Made by a program: the position numbers and the translations under genes. From assembly GCA_902806565.1 (NCBI GenBank), contig CADCXA010000059.1, forward strand, positions 496,001 through 560,000: 64,000 nt of DNA, given 5' to 3'. The stretch's first letter is position 1. Every line of letters starts with the position of its first letter. The notes under the pieces were generated by a model, which saw only the letters and a program-made list of their open reading frames with translations, did not search any database and was not told the DNA's origin. Shown here piece by piece: positions 1-12,620 of the stretch. Source of the DNA: Hypoxylon rubiginosum. Lineage: Eukaryota > Ascomycota > Sordariomycetes > Xylariales > Hypoxylaceae.

Positions 1-1125
1 GGCCATTTCAGATTGCCAAGCAGGCGCGGCGCTGAGGCTGAGATTTCCCTTCAACTTATCACAATCAGCAAGATAAGTACCAACTGATTCGACAGCGCAG
101 GCGCAGACGCAAAACTCGAACAACCTGCTATTTGTCACGTATAGAAGGACGATCATAGTCGAAATAGGAGGTATTACTCGGGGCACGATTCATTCGGGGA
201 TTTTGCCGTAGCTCGGCAGGGCAGGACTGATACGAGGCTGGCACTCCTTTCCTGTGGAAGAGCAGATACGCATGCATTAGAAGATAAATTAGAAGATAAA
301 ATATCGGTGAAACACGAAGAACGCAGAGGGGTCCTAAGAATAAAGTCAGTTCCAATATTTGTCCTACCCTTCCCGTATGTATGTACGAGGTGTATGAGCT
401 GCAATGTGAAGACAAGATGATGTTAGTCTTAGGCAGGCTGGATCCCGCCCGCACACACTAGGCTGACGTGAGATACAGGAGGGATACTCCAAGATCTACG
501 ATGGTTAACCGTAAGTGGGAAGATCTTTACAAGCAGGGGGGCTGTTAGTACTTGCATTAGCGCAAGACACTAGTGCCGAAACTGAAACTACTCAGCTTTG
601 TTTCCTAGCGTTTTGCCAGATATTACGTTTCAGGTAATATTTCCATAATATAATCTTTAAACTTAAAACGGGTTTTGCACATACGAAACCGTTTTAGTAC
701 ATCACAGAAGTGCTCTTCTTATCATAGGTACCTTGGATTCGTCATCTGGGTTGACCGGTGAGATAAAGACACGGGCAGCACGGGATGGCAGAGCAAACAT
801 GGTGTGTGACGCGCCAATCAGATCTGACGACGTATTAAATGGCGAGGCCGGTGGGATCGCGCTATTGCCACAACTAGAGACATTTTAGGAAGTGCCAATA
901 GGCATTGTAAAGAAAATCAGATCAATATCAATACCAAGGCATATATGAAGTGTGATATCCTCGCAGCCTTGATGATGTTAGCCCTGATAAGGCTCTAAGG
1001 GTGAGACAGCATAAAAATACAAAAAGCCACATATCAAGGTCGAGTTCGTCTTCCGCCAATGAGATGACAACGTCTCCATATGTAGCTTGCCGGCTTACCT
1101 ATTTTATATCTGCTCCTTCGTAAAC
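1..1125. other. Intergenic, no gene seen
   Basis: No open frame here has recognisable protein character or splice context. The only frames are short, overlapping and biased to Leu/Ser/Thr. The right part is the 3' flank of the acyltransferase gene, which ends at 1126 on the minus strand. No tRNA or rRNA signature was seen. Confidence 0.6.
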
Positions 1126-2916
1126 TCATACATCTCTGGCCTTCTCCCCGTGTCGTCCATTCACACTGTTTCCTTCGACCTTCTTGGCAGACTGACGTTG
1201 CACATTCCCTAGCGCCGGCCTCTCTTGGAGAGCGGATCGGACCGGACTCTTATTCGGTCGCTGCGAAGAGCCATCCTCATTATTGCTAGGGTGAAGCTCA
1301 TTTTCGTCTCGCTTGCGCTTCTTATTCTCTGTAATCCCCACAGGGGCGGCTTGACTTAGAGTGACATGCTCATCAATACCCAAACCTTTGCAAACGCAGT
1401 CCACAACACGGCCCAAGAACTTCTCAATGTAAGTCGCATCATGATAGCGCGTGTCGAACACGCCCGACAGTTCGATCTGCCCGTTCCAAGTCCCGAGAAA
1501 CAGCGCCACACCGGCACCGATTGGTTCGCTAGCCGCCCATATATTGGTGATGCGGAAAGAGCCGTGCGTCGGGTTTACCGTCGATGACACGTTGCCGATT
1601 GACGATAGAGCAACGGGGCAGAAAGGGGAGTCGGACACCGCGTGAGGGTTCGAGCCCGACGGAGGCGTCAGGGATTTGAACATCAATGGAGCTAGCGTAA
1701 TCTGGTCATCGATAGAAGAGACTGGACGAACGGTCTTGTAGTAGTCGCGGACCTCGGCGGCGATTCGCGCGAAGTCATTCGTTTTTTCCTCGATCTTCGC
1801 GTTGGCCGACGTGCCAGGCACCACTAGATCCAAGCCTAGGGCCTCTGCAGAGACAGTGTGATATGCAGCAGCCGCATGTTCGGGGTTACTGTAGGGGTCA
1901 CGGCAGTACGGGCGGAGGTTGATCATGCTATGGTTGACGTAGCGAACTGGGTACGATGCCTCTTTCTGTGGCTGTAGTTGGGAAAGAGCCTGTGCTAAAG
2001 CTGACATGAAGACGTGCGTCACGCTAACCCCAGGTGCGATAGTCTTGCAACTGCGGAGGATCCGCTCGGTTGTGTCCTTAGGAACAACAAGCGGGAAACG
2101 ATGCCTCTTGCCCTGCTCGGAAGCGACCACTCCTGAACTCGAGGGAAGACTAAGGAGGCCAGCATGGCTGTAAACTGTGCCGTTTCGAGTCTGGATCTCC
2201 TTGAAGTGCTTAGTTTGATCGTCGGAGAATGACTCGGGAATTGTAGCGGCGACCCGTAGACATGGGGAAAGCCTCTCATGCTCATTGCCCCATTCCGGCG
2301 AGACGTACTTGGCTCCCTGTTCGTAAGCTTTGGCAGCGTGACCAAACAGCTGGTCGACTAGCTGGAGAACGCCAACACCGTCTGTAACATCATGTGGGCA
2401 TCGTAAGAAGACGGTCTGGTCGCATCGGGTTTCATCTTTAGACCTGACAAGGAAGAGGGTTGAGGTCTCGAAATTGGTCGAGTCATTGTTGAACCACTGT
2501 AATGGTGCGATATCAACATCGACGACCTTGAACGTTGAACTGACCCAGTCTTGTTCTTCATCCTTGTCCTTTAGCGTCGAGTATACTCTTTTCCGTCGTC
2601 CGCTATTCTCGTCATGTTCGATAAGGGAGCGAAGGGTAGGGTGTCTGTGGCAAAGTGTCATCCATGCCTTTCGGAAGGCATCCTCGACGTCTATCTCGTC
2701 GTCTGTTTCATTGGCAGCTGTTGCTGCATCAGGCAAAGCGATGGTGAAAGAAGCGCAGGCAGTGACGGGATAACAGCCGCTACCTGGTCTCGAAGACAGT
2801 CTATAAAATGTTTCACATTCGTCAATGTCCCGTTCCCAGATCCCGTTCGGTGACTTCTGCCACTCGAAGCAAGAGGATTGGTTCTCAATGGCCATTGGCA
2901 AAGATGAAGATGACAT
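1126..2916 (-). CDS. Condensation-domain-like acyltransferase (HxxxDG family), 596 aa
   Basis: A single intronless frame encodes 596 residues. The N-terminal part has the HxxxDG active-site motif of CoA-dependent acyltransferases and NRPS condensation domains (His175, Asp179, Gly180, in RCPHDVTDGVG). The layout resembles fungal alcohol O-acetyltransferases and the trichothecene 15-O-acetyltransferase (Tri3) group, which acylate small hydroxylated metabolites using acyl-CoA. No signal peptide or membrane segment is seen. After about residue 525 the sequence becomes a charged, low-complexity tail with a basic cluster (KKRKR, 532-536) that could be a nuclear localisation signal; such a tail is unusual for this fold. 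It is not linked to other biosynthetic genes. The acceptor substrate is unknown. The family call is secure; any specific reaction is inference. Confidence 0.8.
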   Translation of the reverse strand: MSSSSLPMAIENQSSCFEWQKSPNGIWERDIDECETFYRLSSRPGSGCYPVTACASFTIALPDAATAANETDDEIDVEDAFRKAWMTLCHRHPTLRSLIEHDENSGRRKRVYSTLKDKDEEQDWVSSTFKVVDVDIAPLQWFNNDSTNFETSTLFLVRSKDETRCDQTVFLRCPHDVTDGVGVLQLVDQLFGHAAKAYEQGAKYVSPEWGNEHERLSPCLRVAATIPESFSDDQTKHFKEIQTRNGTVYSHAGLLSLPSSSGVVASEQGKRHRFPLVVPKDTTERILRSCKTIAPGVSVTHVFMSALAQALSQLQPQKEASYPVRYVNHSMINLRPYCRDPYSNPEHAAAAYHTVSAEALGLDLVVPGTSANAKIEEKTNDFARIAAEVRDYYKTVRPVSSIDDQITLAPLMFKSLTPPSGSNPHAVSDSPFCPVALSSIGNVSSTVNPTHGSFRITNIWAASEPIGAGVALFLGTWNGQIELSGVFDTRYHDATYIEKFLGRVVDCVCKGLGIDEHVTLSQAAPVGITENKKRKRDENELHPSNNEDGSSQRPNKSPVRSALQERPALGNVQRQSAKKVEGNSVNGRHGEKARDV

Positions 2917-4139
2917 TTGAAGATGTATATATGTTAAGTAGATGTCAGGAAGCTAGAAAAACTGAAAATATGGTGCCCCATATTCGTATACTACGGACAG
3001 TAACAGAGTGAAGAGGGAAAGAGCAGAAAGGTCGGGATTGGACATTAAACGCGACTTTAATAAGAGAGACGCGTGTTCTTACGCGAAATCAACAGTGGTA
3101 CCCTCCTATCATCTCCTATCAGTTGCGCGCAGTCACATGATACCTTTAAGTAAACTTTGATGTTTATGACATAAGCATAAGCGCCGAAGTCAAACGTGGA
3201 CGCTTTAACAACTCCAATATTTCAGCATCCAATTCAGAAGAACTCGGAGTTGGGCACTTAAGCTGGGCCAACGTAGTGAAAGGACCCAGAGCCGAAGTTC
3301 TCGCGTACCTTTTGGTAGGTGTAATAGGTACAGTATAGTTACGCTGCAATGCAAACCTAGCAGTGCGCCAAGGAACTTCAACCCAACCTAACTGCTCAAC
3401 GATGAACTCCAGATACGAATTTAAGAAGAGATGCTTCGCGCTCTTGTCTCACGACATATCCTAGCCCTAGAGCTTATTCTACATTTCGATCCGACCTTGC
3501 CTTAGCGCGGCTAAGCTTTGACGAAGAAGAAAGGTTGTAGCTATCACATTGTTTCAAACGAGTTTATATCATTCTCTAAACCAAACTTATTTTCTTTACA
3601 AGAAGCATTGACAACTGAAATTTAACTTTATAGCTTTTCCCCTTTTCTTCTTTTCTTCTTTCCCCCTTTTATATATACATAACCACCTGAGTAGATTATA
3701 AAGGTACCGCAGCGGTAGGTGCTAGGAGGATAGGAAGACCTATTCTTTCAGGCAGTTTATTCTCTTGATGTGAACTTCTCCATCTGAGAGCAATCATTTG
3801 CCTGGCAAGATCAATTATATCCTAAAGGACGGTTTCGCCCCTTCAAACCTAGTTCAATGCTTAGCTACTATGGTTGACGGCACTATATCTTACTAGAGCA
3901 AGTGATTAAACTTCTGTTAAACTAACAGCAACGCCCGTGTTACTGGACGAGTTAACTTAAAGGCAATGAGTCAAAAGTATCAGAATCGCTGTCTAGCCTG
4001 TGCCGGGTCCCCTTAGATATCTGGGTATATAAACGGCGAGTTGTAAGTGAACTATTTCCTCACATCTCTCTCTCATTTTTCTCCTCTCACATTTCTCCTT
4101 CAGATTCCATATAGCTCCACAAGAACATTCTCGTCCAAG
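2917..4139. other. Divergent intergenic region
   Basis: This 1.2 kb spacer lies between the minus-strand acyltransferase and the plus-strand phospholipase gene, so it should hold both promoters. It contains pyrimidine-rich tracts around 3640-3665 and a TATA box near the right end. No coding region was found. Confidence 0.6.
4026..4033 (+). promoter_or_regulatory. TATA box of the phospholipase gene
   Basis: TATATAAA lies 107 bp upstream of the ATG at 4140 and is followed by a CT-rich leader (4065-4105), a usual fungal core promoter layout. Confidence 0.55.
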
Positions 4140-6512
4140 ATGGATTTCTTACAATCCTTGATTATAGTCCTCTCTCTCATTTCTTCTTCCTTCGCCGCCG
4201 ATATTTGCGGCGCTAATGGGATATCCACCATTTCCGCATACTTCACATCAAGGTCTGACGCGCCCGTGTGCAGAACGCATTGTAGCGAAGACATCAAATG
4301 CAGAAGCTATGCCGTAGCAGCAGGAGATTTTTGCTATCATTATTCGAAGCCGACGTAAGTTGAATGGGCACAGGAGACGGGATAATGAGACGTAACTGAC
4401 AGACTACTCTCCAGATCAGAACTTCTCCACGCTTCTTCCCTGAGTAAGCTCAAGTTCTACGACCGGGCATGTGACGATGTCCCTTCTACGGATGCTGTAT
4501 CAAACGTCCATACCACACATAACCCTCCCATTCCGAGAAGCCTTCCCGTCAGCTATCACGAAGCCAATTACACCTACGAAGATGACCCTCTCCCGACGAT
4601 TGTTGCGATTGGCACGCCACCGTTAGAGAAGGGCCTACCAGCTCCCACATTCGATATGGACGAAATGCCATGTGTCTTGGATCCAAGCAGCACTAGTAAC
4701 CAGTTCAACATTCTCGGCTCCAACTTCGTCCCTCTTGTAATCTGGGCAGACAACAAGCTGCTGCCGCTTCTAGCGCCTACAACGGAGGCTGAGGCTAATG
4801 ACATGGGACACCCGGATGACTACTTGCCGCCCGTATTTTTCTTCCAGAAGCCTGTCAATGCCCCGGACGGCGTCTACGATATTGTATTGGCTGGCTCAAC
4901 ACTCCAATACATAGCCATGACGTCTCAAGGAGATGCCATACTAACATCTTCCTCTACCGGAACTATGCCGGTGCAACGTGACGGACAGTTCATTGCTACC
5001 AGTATCTTCGGCGTCGACTGTATAGGCCGTATTACTGTCACCCAGGATGGCTCACCACATACTTGGGACATATCGGAAGATGGTTCATCAACGACGTTCA
5101 CGCCCGGCAAAGCCTCTTCGAAAAAGACCATGGTCGCGTACTCGCTCCAGCAGCAAGCCAGAACGAAGCTTCTGCGACGGAGCAAGTACACCGAGGGTCA
5201 GGCTCCTCGATGTCCCAAGGATCCACCCGACCTAGTAGCCAAGGTCTTCCCCGGCGCTCGCGGCCTCCAGCCCAACGGCTGTGGCGCGCACAAAGGCATC
5301 GACTTCGTGCCTGATCTCAGCTTCAAGGCCTGCTGCAACGAGCATGACAACTGCTACGACGACTGCGAAAACGGCACGTTCGAGACATGCAACAAGAAGT
5401 TTCATGAATGCATGCGAGGCCCAGGGTGTGATTATCTTAAACACTGGTACTCCTGGCTGGTAAGTTCATTCCATCTACTTAAGTATTTTATCCTTGCGTA
5501 GTAGGGAGAGTTTTCTAACCGAGGGCGGACTACAGCTCCATTTCGCTTGCCTGAAAACGGCCGACTTCTACGCCTTAGCCGTTGGAACCAAGTTCGGCCG
5601 CGATGCCTTCCGATCCGCCAGCGAGGAGAGGTGCGGGTGCTACTGCTCTGCTTCTCGAGGCCTGTGCGGCCGAGCCGATGGGGACTACCATTGCGCCGCC
5701 ATAAACGGTCCAAAAGCAGATGTGAAGAACTGCGGCGGCTGCGGACAAGTTTGCTCGGAAAAGGCTAAGTGGTAGGTCAAAGCCAAATTAACCCTCGCGC
5801 TCGGACGCGTTATAACTAACGTTGGTGTTTCAGCGATTCCGGTGGCAAATGCATATGCCTGCACGACCAATGCGACGACCGCTGCGTCGACCTACGCACC
5901 CACCCTAACAACTGCGGCGCGTGCGGTTACAAGTGCGCCTCGGGGTCCTGCGTCGAAGGCAAATGCCAAGCACCGAGCGACCTGCCCCAGGATCGATGTG
6001 TCCCCGTGCAAGGGTTCGCCAACGGCGGCTTCTCGGACGGCAGCAAGGGGTGGCAGACATGCGAGAAGGGCTGCGGCGTCTCGGACGGCGGCGATCTCGA
6101 CCTGGACGACGCGCACGCCTACTTCGCCGTCGACGGGACCGAGGAAGCCCGCATCGCGACCACGGTCCGGATGTGCCCCGAGGCGAGCTACGAGATGACC
6201 TTCTCGATGCGCCGCCGGGCCGGCGACAGCACCTGCGACTTCAAGTACGCGTTCGGGGAGAAGCACACGTCCCCGTCCCACCGCCTCGACTTCCCCGACC
6301 CCGGCGACCTGGTCAAGCACGTCGTGGGTCCCTTCGACGTCCCCGTGTTCAACAAGGGCGACGAGGGGACTAAGCCGAATGGCCGCTACCTCGATGTGAA
6401 CTTCGCCGGCGTCGTGACTTGCGCGAATAGCTCGGCGCTGGTGGCGCTGGACGACTTTGAGCTCGCCCCGGCGCAGACGGAGTGGAATAAAGTTGGCCAA
6501 GATGGGCTCTAG
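4140..6512 (+). CDS. Secreted phospholipase A2 with Cys-rich and C-terminal carbohydrate-binding-like modules, 724 aa
   Basis: Four exons (4140-4354, 4415-5459, 5536-5771, 5834-6512) join in phase to give 724 residues. A signal peptide ends near SFA/AD. The first third has a small Cys-containing module and a beta-rich stretch of unknown function. The phospholipase A2 core holds CCNEHDNCYDDC at about residues 378-389; His382-Asp383 are the calcium-dependent catalytic pair known from secreted PLA2. Downstream are Cys-rich repeats with NCGxCGxxC spacing. The last 170 residues (from FANGGFSDGSKGW) look like a jelly-roll or galactose-binding module with paired cysteines. Predicted role: extracellular hydrolysis of the sn-2 ester of phospholipids. 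At 724 aa it is far longer than a usual fungal sPLA2 (about 150-200 aa). The catalytic call is strong; the extra modules are inferred from pattern. Confidence 0.85.
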
Positions 6513-7550
6513 CGGGTGGTGTTTGATGGGTAGAATAGAGTTGTGCAAGGTAGATTGGCTTAGGACTTTACGAGAGGCTACTCTCAAATAGCGCTGAATT
6601 TGTCGCACGTTTTTATCCCTACCTCTTGATGGATTAATTTGTTATAAATATGAAAAAAACTAGATAATGTTACTATATTCAATTGCTGTCTCAAAAAACA
6701 ATCCTAAATGTATCTCATCAATCGTTGTCGAGTTAGAACTGGCAAAAGCTGGCCAAAATGAGAGAGTCCCGTGCAAAAAGGGGTAGGTTTCTCAGGATTA
6801 GTAATAGGAGGTTATGTAATCATCCCGACCCTACACCATAAACTCAGGCAAAACCATCATTTTCAAAAACAGATACAACAGTTGATATTATCAACCATCT
6901 TTTAAATCACCCGGGAAACTCAGTTTGGCAGAGTTGAATCGTGTTCACGGATTCGTCAAAAGGCGCCCCAGACCCCTCGCAGCAATAGCATGCCGAGAAC
7001 AGTTCATTCCGTCAGCCCTCCTTCTCTAATCCCTGTCAAACGATGAGCGAACGCATAGCTGCTCTGAATCCCGACGAGAACGCTGTCGGAATGGATTTGG
7101 TGTGTACCACCAGTACTTTCCCGAGCTAAAGTTTTTATCGACATCCTCTGGGAGTCAGGCTACGTTCCGAAGAGGCGGCTCTCAATTGCTATTACGACCC
7201 TGGAGCTGCGAGCGCTATCCAGAGTCTGTCCCGGTTCATCGATACCTATAAATAGGCGTATATCGAACATCGCATATACCGGGCTCATCATGCGCCTCCT
7301 CCTTTTTGACAACAGATAAAGGTCAGCCTCCCGATACTGCACATTAATCAGCGGAGCTACCAATGCTAGCAAAAATAAGTACCAAGTGTTACACAATCTC
7401 GAAGCTGAAATAAGAAGCTGACAGAGTCACATCGTCTGAAATTATAAATAGACCAAAATTGATCAGCCCTATATAATTGTACCCACCGCATTCCACTTTT
7501 CTCTTTCTTTCATTGCGGTTTTGGTAGAACATCATGGGAAACGAATAGCA
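6513..7550. other. Intergenic, no gene seen
   Basis: This is the 3' flank of the phospholipase gene and the 5' flank of the membrane-protein gene. Minus-strand frames at 7160-7595 are short, compositionally random and lack a start or splice context, so they were not called. Confidence 0.6.
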
Positions 7551-9640
7551 ATGGATACCGACTGTTCGAAAGTGAATATTTCTGATTATTCTCAATATTT
7601 CGATATATCGCCAGTATCAGATATCTCTGGGATTGGTGTAGGTCGTCCATGAGCTTAGCGTAATAAATAATCCGCTAAATTTTTCTAGGTCCTTATTGGC
7701 TTCCTTGTGCCGGCCTATATTCTGCTCGGAATAGTTTGCATCTACTATGTCGTGACCTACGATCCAGCTCTGGACCCCTATAGGGGGGAGGGAAGCCAAT
7801 TTAAGTCCAGTCGTCCCAACCCTTTCGATCAGCACATCCTTCGCTTAATAAGAAAGCTTTTCGGAATCAAGGATCCGCAACTAAGACATATCCGTATCTC
7901 TGAAGCTTTGCAGGATGCATTCAATAAGGCAAGTAGTGATACTATTCATTTCGCATCGCATATAGGTGTCCTAACGAAAGTAAAAGTGTGTCTTGAGCAT
8001 GGCCGATGTTCAAGTCTTTACGGGCCTTTCTATACTTATAAGCGGTTACGTTGCTCGCAAAGGACTATCCGCCTTACACTGGAAGATGATTGTCTTTTTG
8101 GCCTGGTTCTCCTGTGCAACTCACCTCTCAGCCCTGGTATTCTTGCGCAATTATCTTATTAATCACCCTGCTAAGAGGCGGTGGCGACTTTCCTCAATGT
8201 TCGCATTGCTCATGGTTCTCATGGTCGCCATGGTACCAACTGGACACTTCTCCTGGGATGTACTCATTTACATGCCTGACATGGAATCTCTCAGCGAGGT
8301 CGAGCATTATGCGGCCAGTATCGATGCCCCTCCTTCTGCGAGTGCTACTTGCTATTTCAATACCAACTTCAAGTCCGATCAAGGGAAGAACGCAATGTTG
8401 GTGTCAATGCTTTTACTGTCGCTCAGCTTCACCGTCAGGCTCTTTAAGCTTCACCGAATATTCCTGCGCTTTAAGATTCAGTCACTCTCACATCATATGG
8501 TAGAAAGGGTTCTTTCGAGTGCCCGATACTTTCAAACGCTCTTCGGGACTTCGACATGGCAAGATCGGGTCGTTTCCAATATCATTGTCGCCGCGCACAT
8601 CACCGTTTGTGTGTGCATAGACCTGTATACGTCGACGGCCTCCGATGTACGTTTTGTCTCGTCTACCTTGGCATGCTTCTTCTGCTGATACGAACTTAAG
8701 GTCTATTGGTTGATTGTCTCGTTAGCCTGGGGTACAATCAAGATCGTCGGCCTGCTCAAGATTTTAAGTAAATCGCCACACCACGACAACGATACTTGGA
8801 CATTTGGCCAGGTCCTTCCTGTACTACTCCTAACCTTGCCGATGATAAGCCTAGCTGAACATTTTCTTAAATCTATATCACAAGGTTCGTTCCAAGTAGT
8901 ACATTCAATGCTGCAAAGACTAGCCTTGGTCGCTTGCGGAAGCATATATTAACAACTTATTTTAGGAACAAGCCAAATCACGAGTACCGGTACGCCACTA
9001 ATCATATCGTTAACATATTTGATTCGTTTTCTCACTGCATCTAGATAGAGAAGAAGACCCCCAGTCGATCATTTCGAGTTGTGGTAATGAGGATGACGAT
9101 TTATCTGCCACATGGATTATCAAACCAGAACTTCCCGCCCAGTATTACAGAGATTCCATTGGGATGTTCTGGGTGGTTGCCATATGTAATGCATTCAACA
9201 TCATGATGGCTATCATGCTATTGTTGCCTTACGATGTTGATTATTGGGGTGCGGTGATCGTCGTCGATACATTGAGCCAAGCCGAAAGCCTGGCTATATG
9301 GTTTATCATCAGCCAAGGGGCGACGATTCATCTGGTTATACTTTTCTTTTCTTTTATCGAGGCGAAATGGAAAGATCGAGTGACAACTCATGTTGCGTTT
9401 GGTTTGATCTCGGGAGGGTTGATTGTTGCTTCAGTATTTCTTTTACTGTCTGTGCGCTCTGGCACTGACAACACTTACGTACATAGGGTCGGTGCTCCTA
9501 TGTCTTACCTCGCCACGACGTTGGGGCTATTCATTATAGCATTGCTTGTCAGACAGCTTCTAAACTGGTTACAAGCGCGGAGACGTCAAACTGCCGGAGC
9601 GGAACGGGATGGGATTCCTCTAAATGGTAATAATGTGTAA
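7551..9640 (+). CDS. Fungal polytopic membrane protein, unknown function, 596 aa
   Basis: Six exons are supported by phase: 7551-7637, 7689-7928, 7987-8646, 8701-8884, 8966-8989 and 9045-9640, giving 596 residues. The segment MADVQVFTGLSILISGY followed by HWK and LAWFSCATHL is the signature of a widespread, uncharacterised Pezizomycotina integral membrane family. Hydrophobic segments suggest about seven transmembrane helices, with polar loops before and after the third. The second intron (7929-7986) begins GCAAGT, a GC-AG donor. The fifth exon is only 24 nt; skipping it also keeps the frame, so it may be alternative. No enzyme motif is visible and no function is proposed. Neighbouring genes give no clue. 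Confidence 0.78.
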
Positions 9641-12610
9641 ATAAGTTGTCTATATGGGACTCATGCAAATAGTGATAAGTCTTAACCTTTTTAAACGGCA
9701 TTACTTAGCCTTCGTAAGGAACTATTCCCCACCTAGGTACCTATCACTAATGTCTTTACCTATCTGAAATCAGGCTCAGAGCCACGGCAGCCGAGTAACG
9801 TGGTTGGAAAGTCGTTGTACCATAAACTAGGTACGCTTGTTATCGGCAAAATTAAATATTAAAGATGGACAGAATATGAGGGGAAGCCAAGTGTTAGGAA
9901 TATGACTCCATGGGTGGCAGTTAGACAACTACTAGTTAGTTCAGATAGGGGCTGAGACAAGCGTACAGAGAATATCTTGCTCCTCGTACAACAACGTCGT
10001 TATTTCCGTGCGTTCTAGTTTGCGTCTTAGCAACCAAGCGTATTTAATATGACTATGGCTAGCGATTCTTTGGTTCTCTAGGGGCCCCTAGGGAACAAGG
10101 GAACAAGGCTATAGAGCCTAATTTGGTTACAGCATTCATTAAACGAACAAACTTTGGGCATATGGCCTTGACTGGGCCGAAGTATATGTATGGCTACAGC
10201 GAGGGGATTTGAAGGCTGGGAATGTTATACTGGCCAATTAAACGTGGCTATCTTGTCTTTATGAATTGGATGTACGAACGAAAGTCTATGGGCAAGGTTC
10301 CCAAGACAAGCCTATGTTTCTCTTAACGGCGGAATGCAAAATAAATATACTAAATCGAAGGGAATGTTCGTATACTACTGGAAAATCGGCTTTCCGGTTA
10401 TGCTGATGCTTATTCTGCCGTATGAGTTGCTTTCATGTCATCGCCAAGCTTGGTGGAATCACCCCCTGAGTCTACCGTCAGCCAAAATTACCAATGGCGA
10501 GCAATACGTATACGTGCCTGACTGACATTTGGGGTTCTCCAGTACATCAACTAACTTCTCAATTTTCTCTTTCATTTTTTTGCGTGACGTTTTAGCGATT
10601 TCGTGACTCGTAGTGCGCTGATAGGGCAACATGACGTTTCGATTTCCAGCGTTAAGGGGTTCTTCGATAAAGTCGTCTAGGCGAGAGTGAATAGGGGTAG
10701 TCGGCAGGGTCCTCAGACTTTGACCGGGAGTTGGTTTCTGACTTGTTGCGTCCCTACGTTTTGATCAGCGATGACTATGAGTTCTATCGCATCCATATAG
10801 GATTGAATTTAGCTTACCCCGTGCCCGAAGTCCTGTCTGCCTGGCTGAAGGAAGCCATGATAGGCAAAGAGGTTCCAAGATAGTGAGGGAAGAATTACAC
10901 ATATTCTACATATTCTACTCGCCGAAACATGCATCTTTATACCGACCTTGATCTCTAATGAAACGATATAGTTGCCTTGTCTCGTGAGGCTACGCGAGAA
11001 CACATTGGTAGACTTACGAACTGCTAGGCAATAATGCAAGTAATATCAGTCTGACCCTGGTATCTGGGGTGTAACTTTAGGATGGCCGAATCAGAAGATG
11101 GCAATCTGGGCAATCGTCCATATCGTCGCCCGTGGCTGCATGCCAAGTGATTAGCTAGGATATAAAGTTGATGAAATTTCTTCATTCTTCATTTCCTATT
11201 GCCTTGGATACTAATCAGGTTTCGCCTCTCGGGGTAACTTATTATCCCCCTTATTATCCCCCCTTTGCGCTCTTCTTGAGGACGCGAGAATCTCACATCG
11301 GCGCTTGATGCAGATAGCACGGAATTCCCCGGCGCCGTAGGAGATCACGCTGTGGCGCAAGAACGGGTCTTCCGAGTCTGGGACTACTGTGATTGGTCTA
11401 GCCTCCTGCTATGGGGTCCGACGTTCCGGCATTCGTGCATGTGCGACTTCACAGCCTCTGGCTGCTTTATGTGGCCTACCACTTGTCATTTTAATTACTG
11501 CAGCTGTCCAATCAAGAGATAGATGCCAACTTATTCTAGCCACAAGTCTTCCGTATTCAGCCACATGCACTTTGGTGTTTAGCCACCGTCCTCTCCCCCT
11601 ATCTTGGTTTTAGACGTCCTCGGTGAGTTGGTATACCCATCAATGTCCAGCTTCCCTTTTTGCTACTGAACTTCTAGAGAATTAAATCCCCTATGCAAAC
11701 TTTCGCAAAGATTTACATGAAGAAACCCTATCACAGTGGTAGTGGCGAACCACGTTATCTAGATTAATTGCCAGTCGAGCCGAAATAAATCGCCTTCCAG
11801 AGGCCACCGATATCAATACTAAGCCAAACCTGACCGCCTCTGGTAAATACTCCATACAATCAGCATTGATATAACGTATAAATGATGAAATAAATGTGAA
11901 AATAGGGACATACACTACTCTTTACCATTCAGGTACCCCTACTTGGTAGATAAAATAGGGAAGGGTGCCTATTCACACAACATAAAATGTGTTAGCATCG
12001 ACGAAGACTATTTAAAATAATGTTAAACTACAGCCTATCATATGAAGGCAGCAGTTCTCCCTTCTCAATCAACATGCATTGAGCCATGATGCAATTTTAA
12101 AATCATCTATTCGTTCCGGGGCGACTCAATAGCATCAGTCCAGTTACTCGGTATATCAATCCACTTAACGGTACAAGTATGAGGCTATGCAACCCTAACA
12201 ATAATCATATGCCACACTATGGTATAGGGTGAGTGGAATTTTCTACCTTCCTAAGTCAGGGGCATGGAGTGATGGACCCAAGGCTATGGGTGCAAATAGG
12301 GGTTTGTAAATGAGCATACCAGACCAATCCCATCGACACTGTATCACAACTTCAGGCATACAGCCGATTCCTGCCGATATCCCGCCGACCCAATCATCCT
12401 CGCTATTTTATCAAACTACACCGACCATAGGTTCGGTGAGAAAGCCCCTTGTAAAACAGACCAACCAGATCTTGGATCTTCGCTGCCAGATCAGAGTAGA
12501 AGGAGGCGGAGCTGAAGGTGAATGAGCATGAGCATACACTGATAGAGCAATAATTTTAGCTTTGAATCCTGTTAATCTTAAAAACTTTCGTGTCTTCGTT
12601 GCCTCGTTGG

Positions 12611-12620
12611 TACCTAGGTA
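12611..12620. repeat. Dispersed palindrome TACCTAGGTA (one of seven exact copies)
   Basis: This 10-bp perfect palindrome occurs exactly at 12611, 13971, 36475, 39595, 43928, 57091 and 61477. Near matches lie at 9731, 33946, 60680 and 61490. All copies are outside exons; the one at 39595 is inside an intron. A given 10-mer is expected about 0.06 times in 64 kb. Confidence 0.75.

Noticed and set aside
5892..6608. 238-codon minus-strand frame opposite the last phospholipase exon
   Set aside because: Composition-driven shadow; the plus exons join in phase with clear cysteine repeats.
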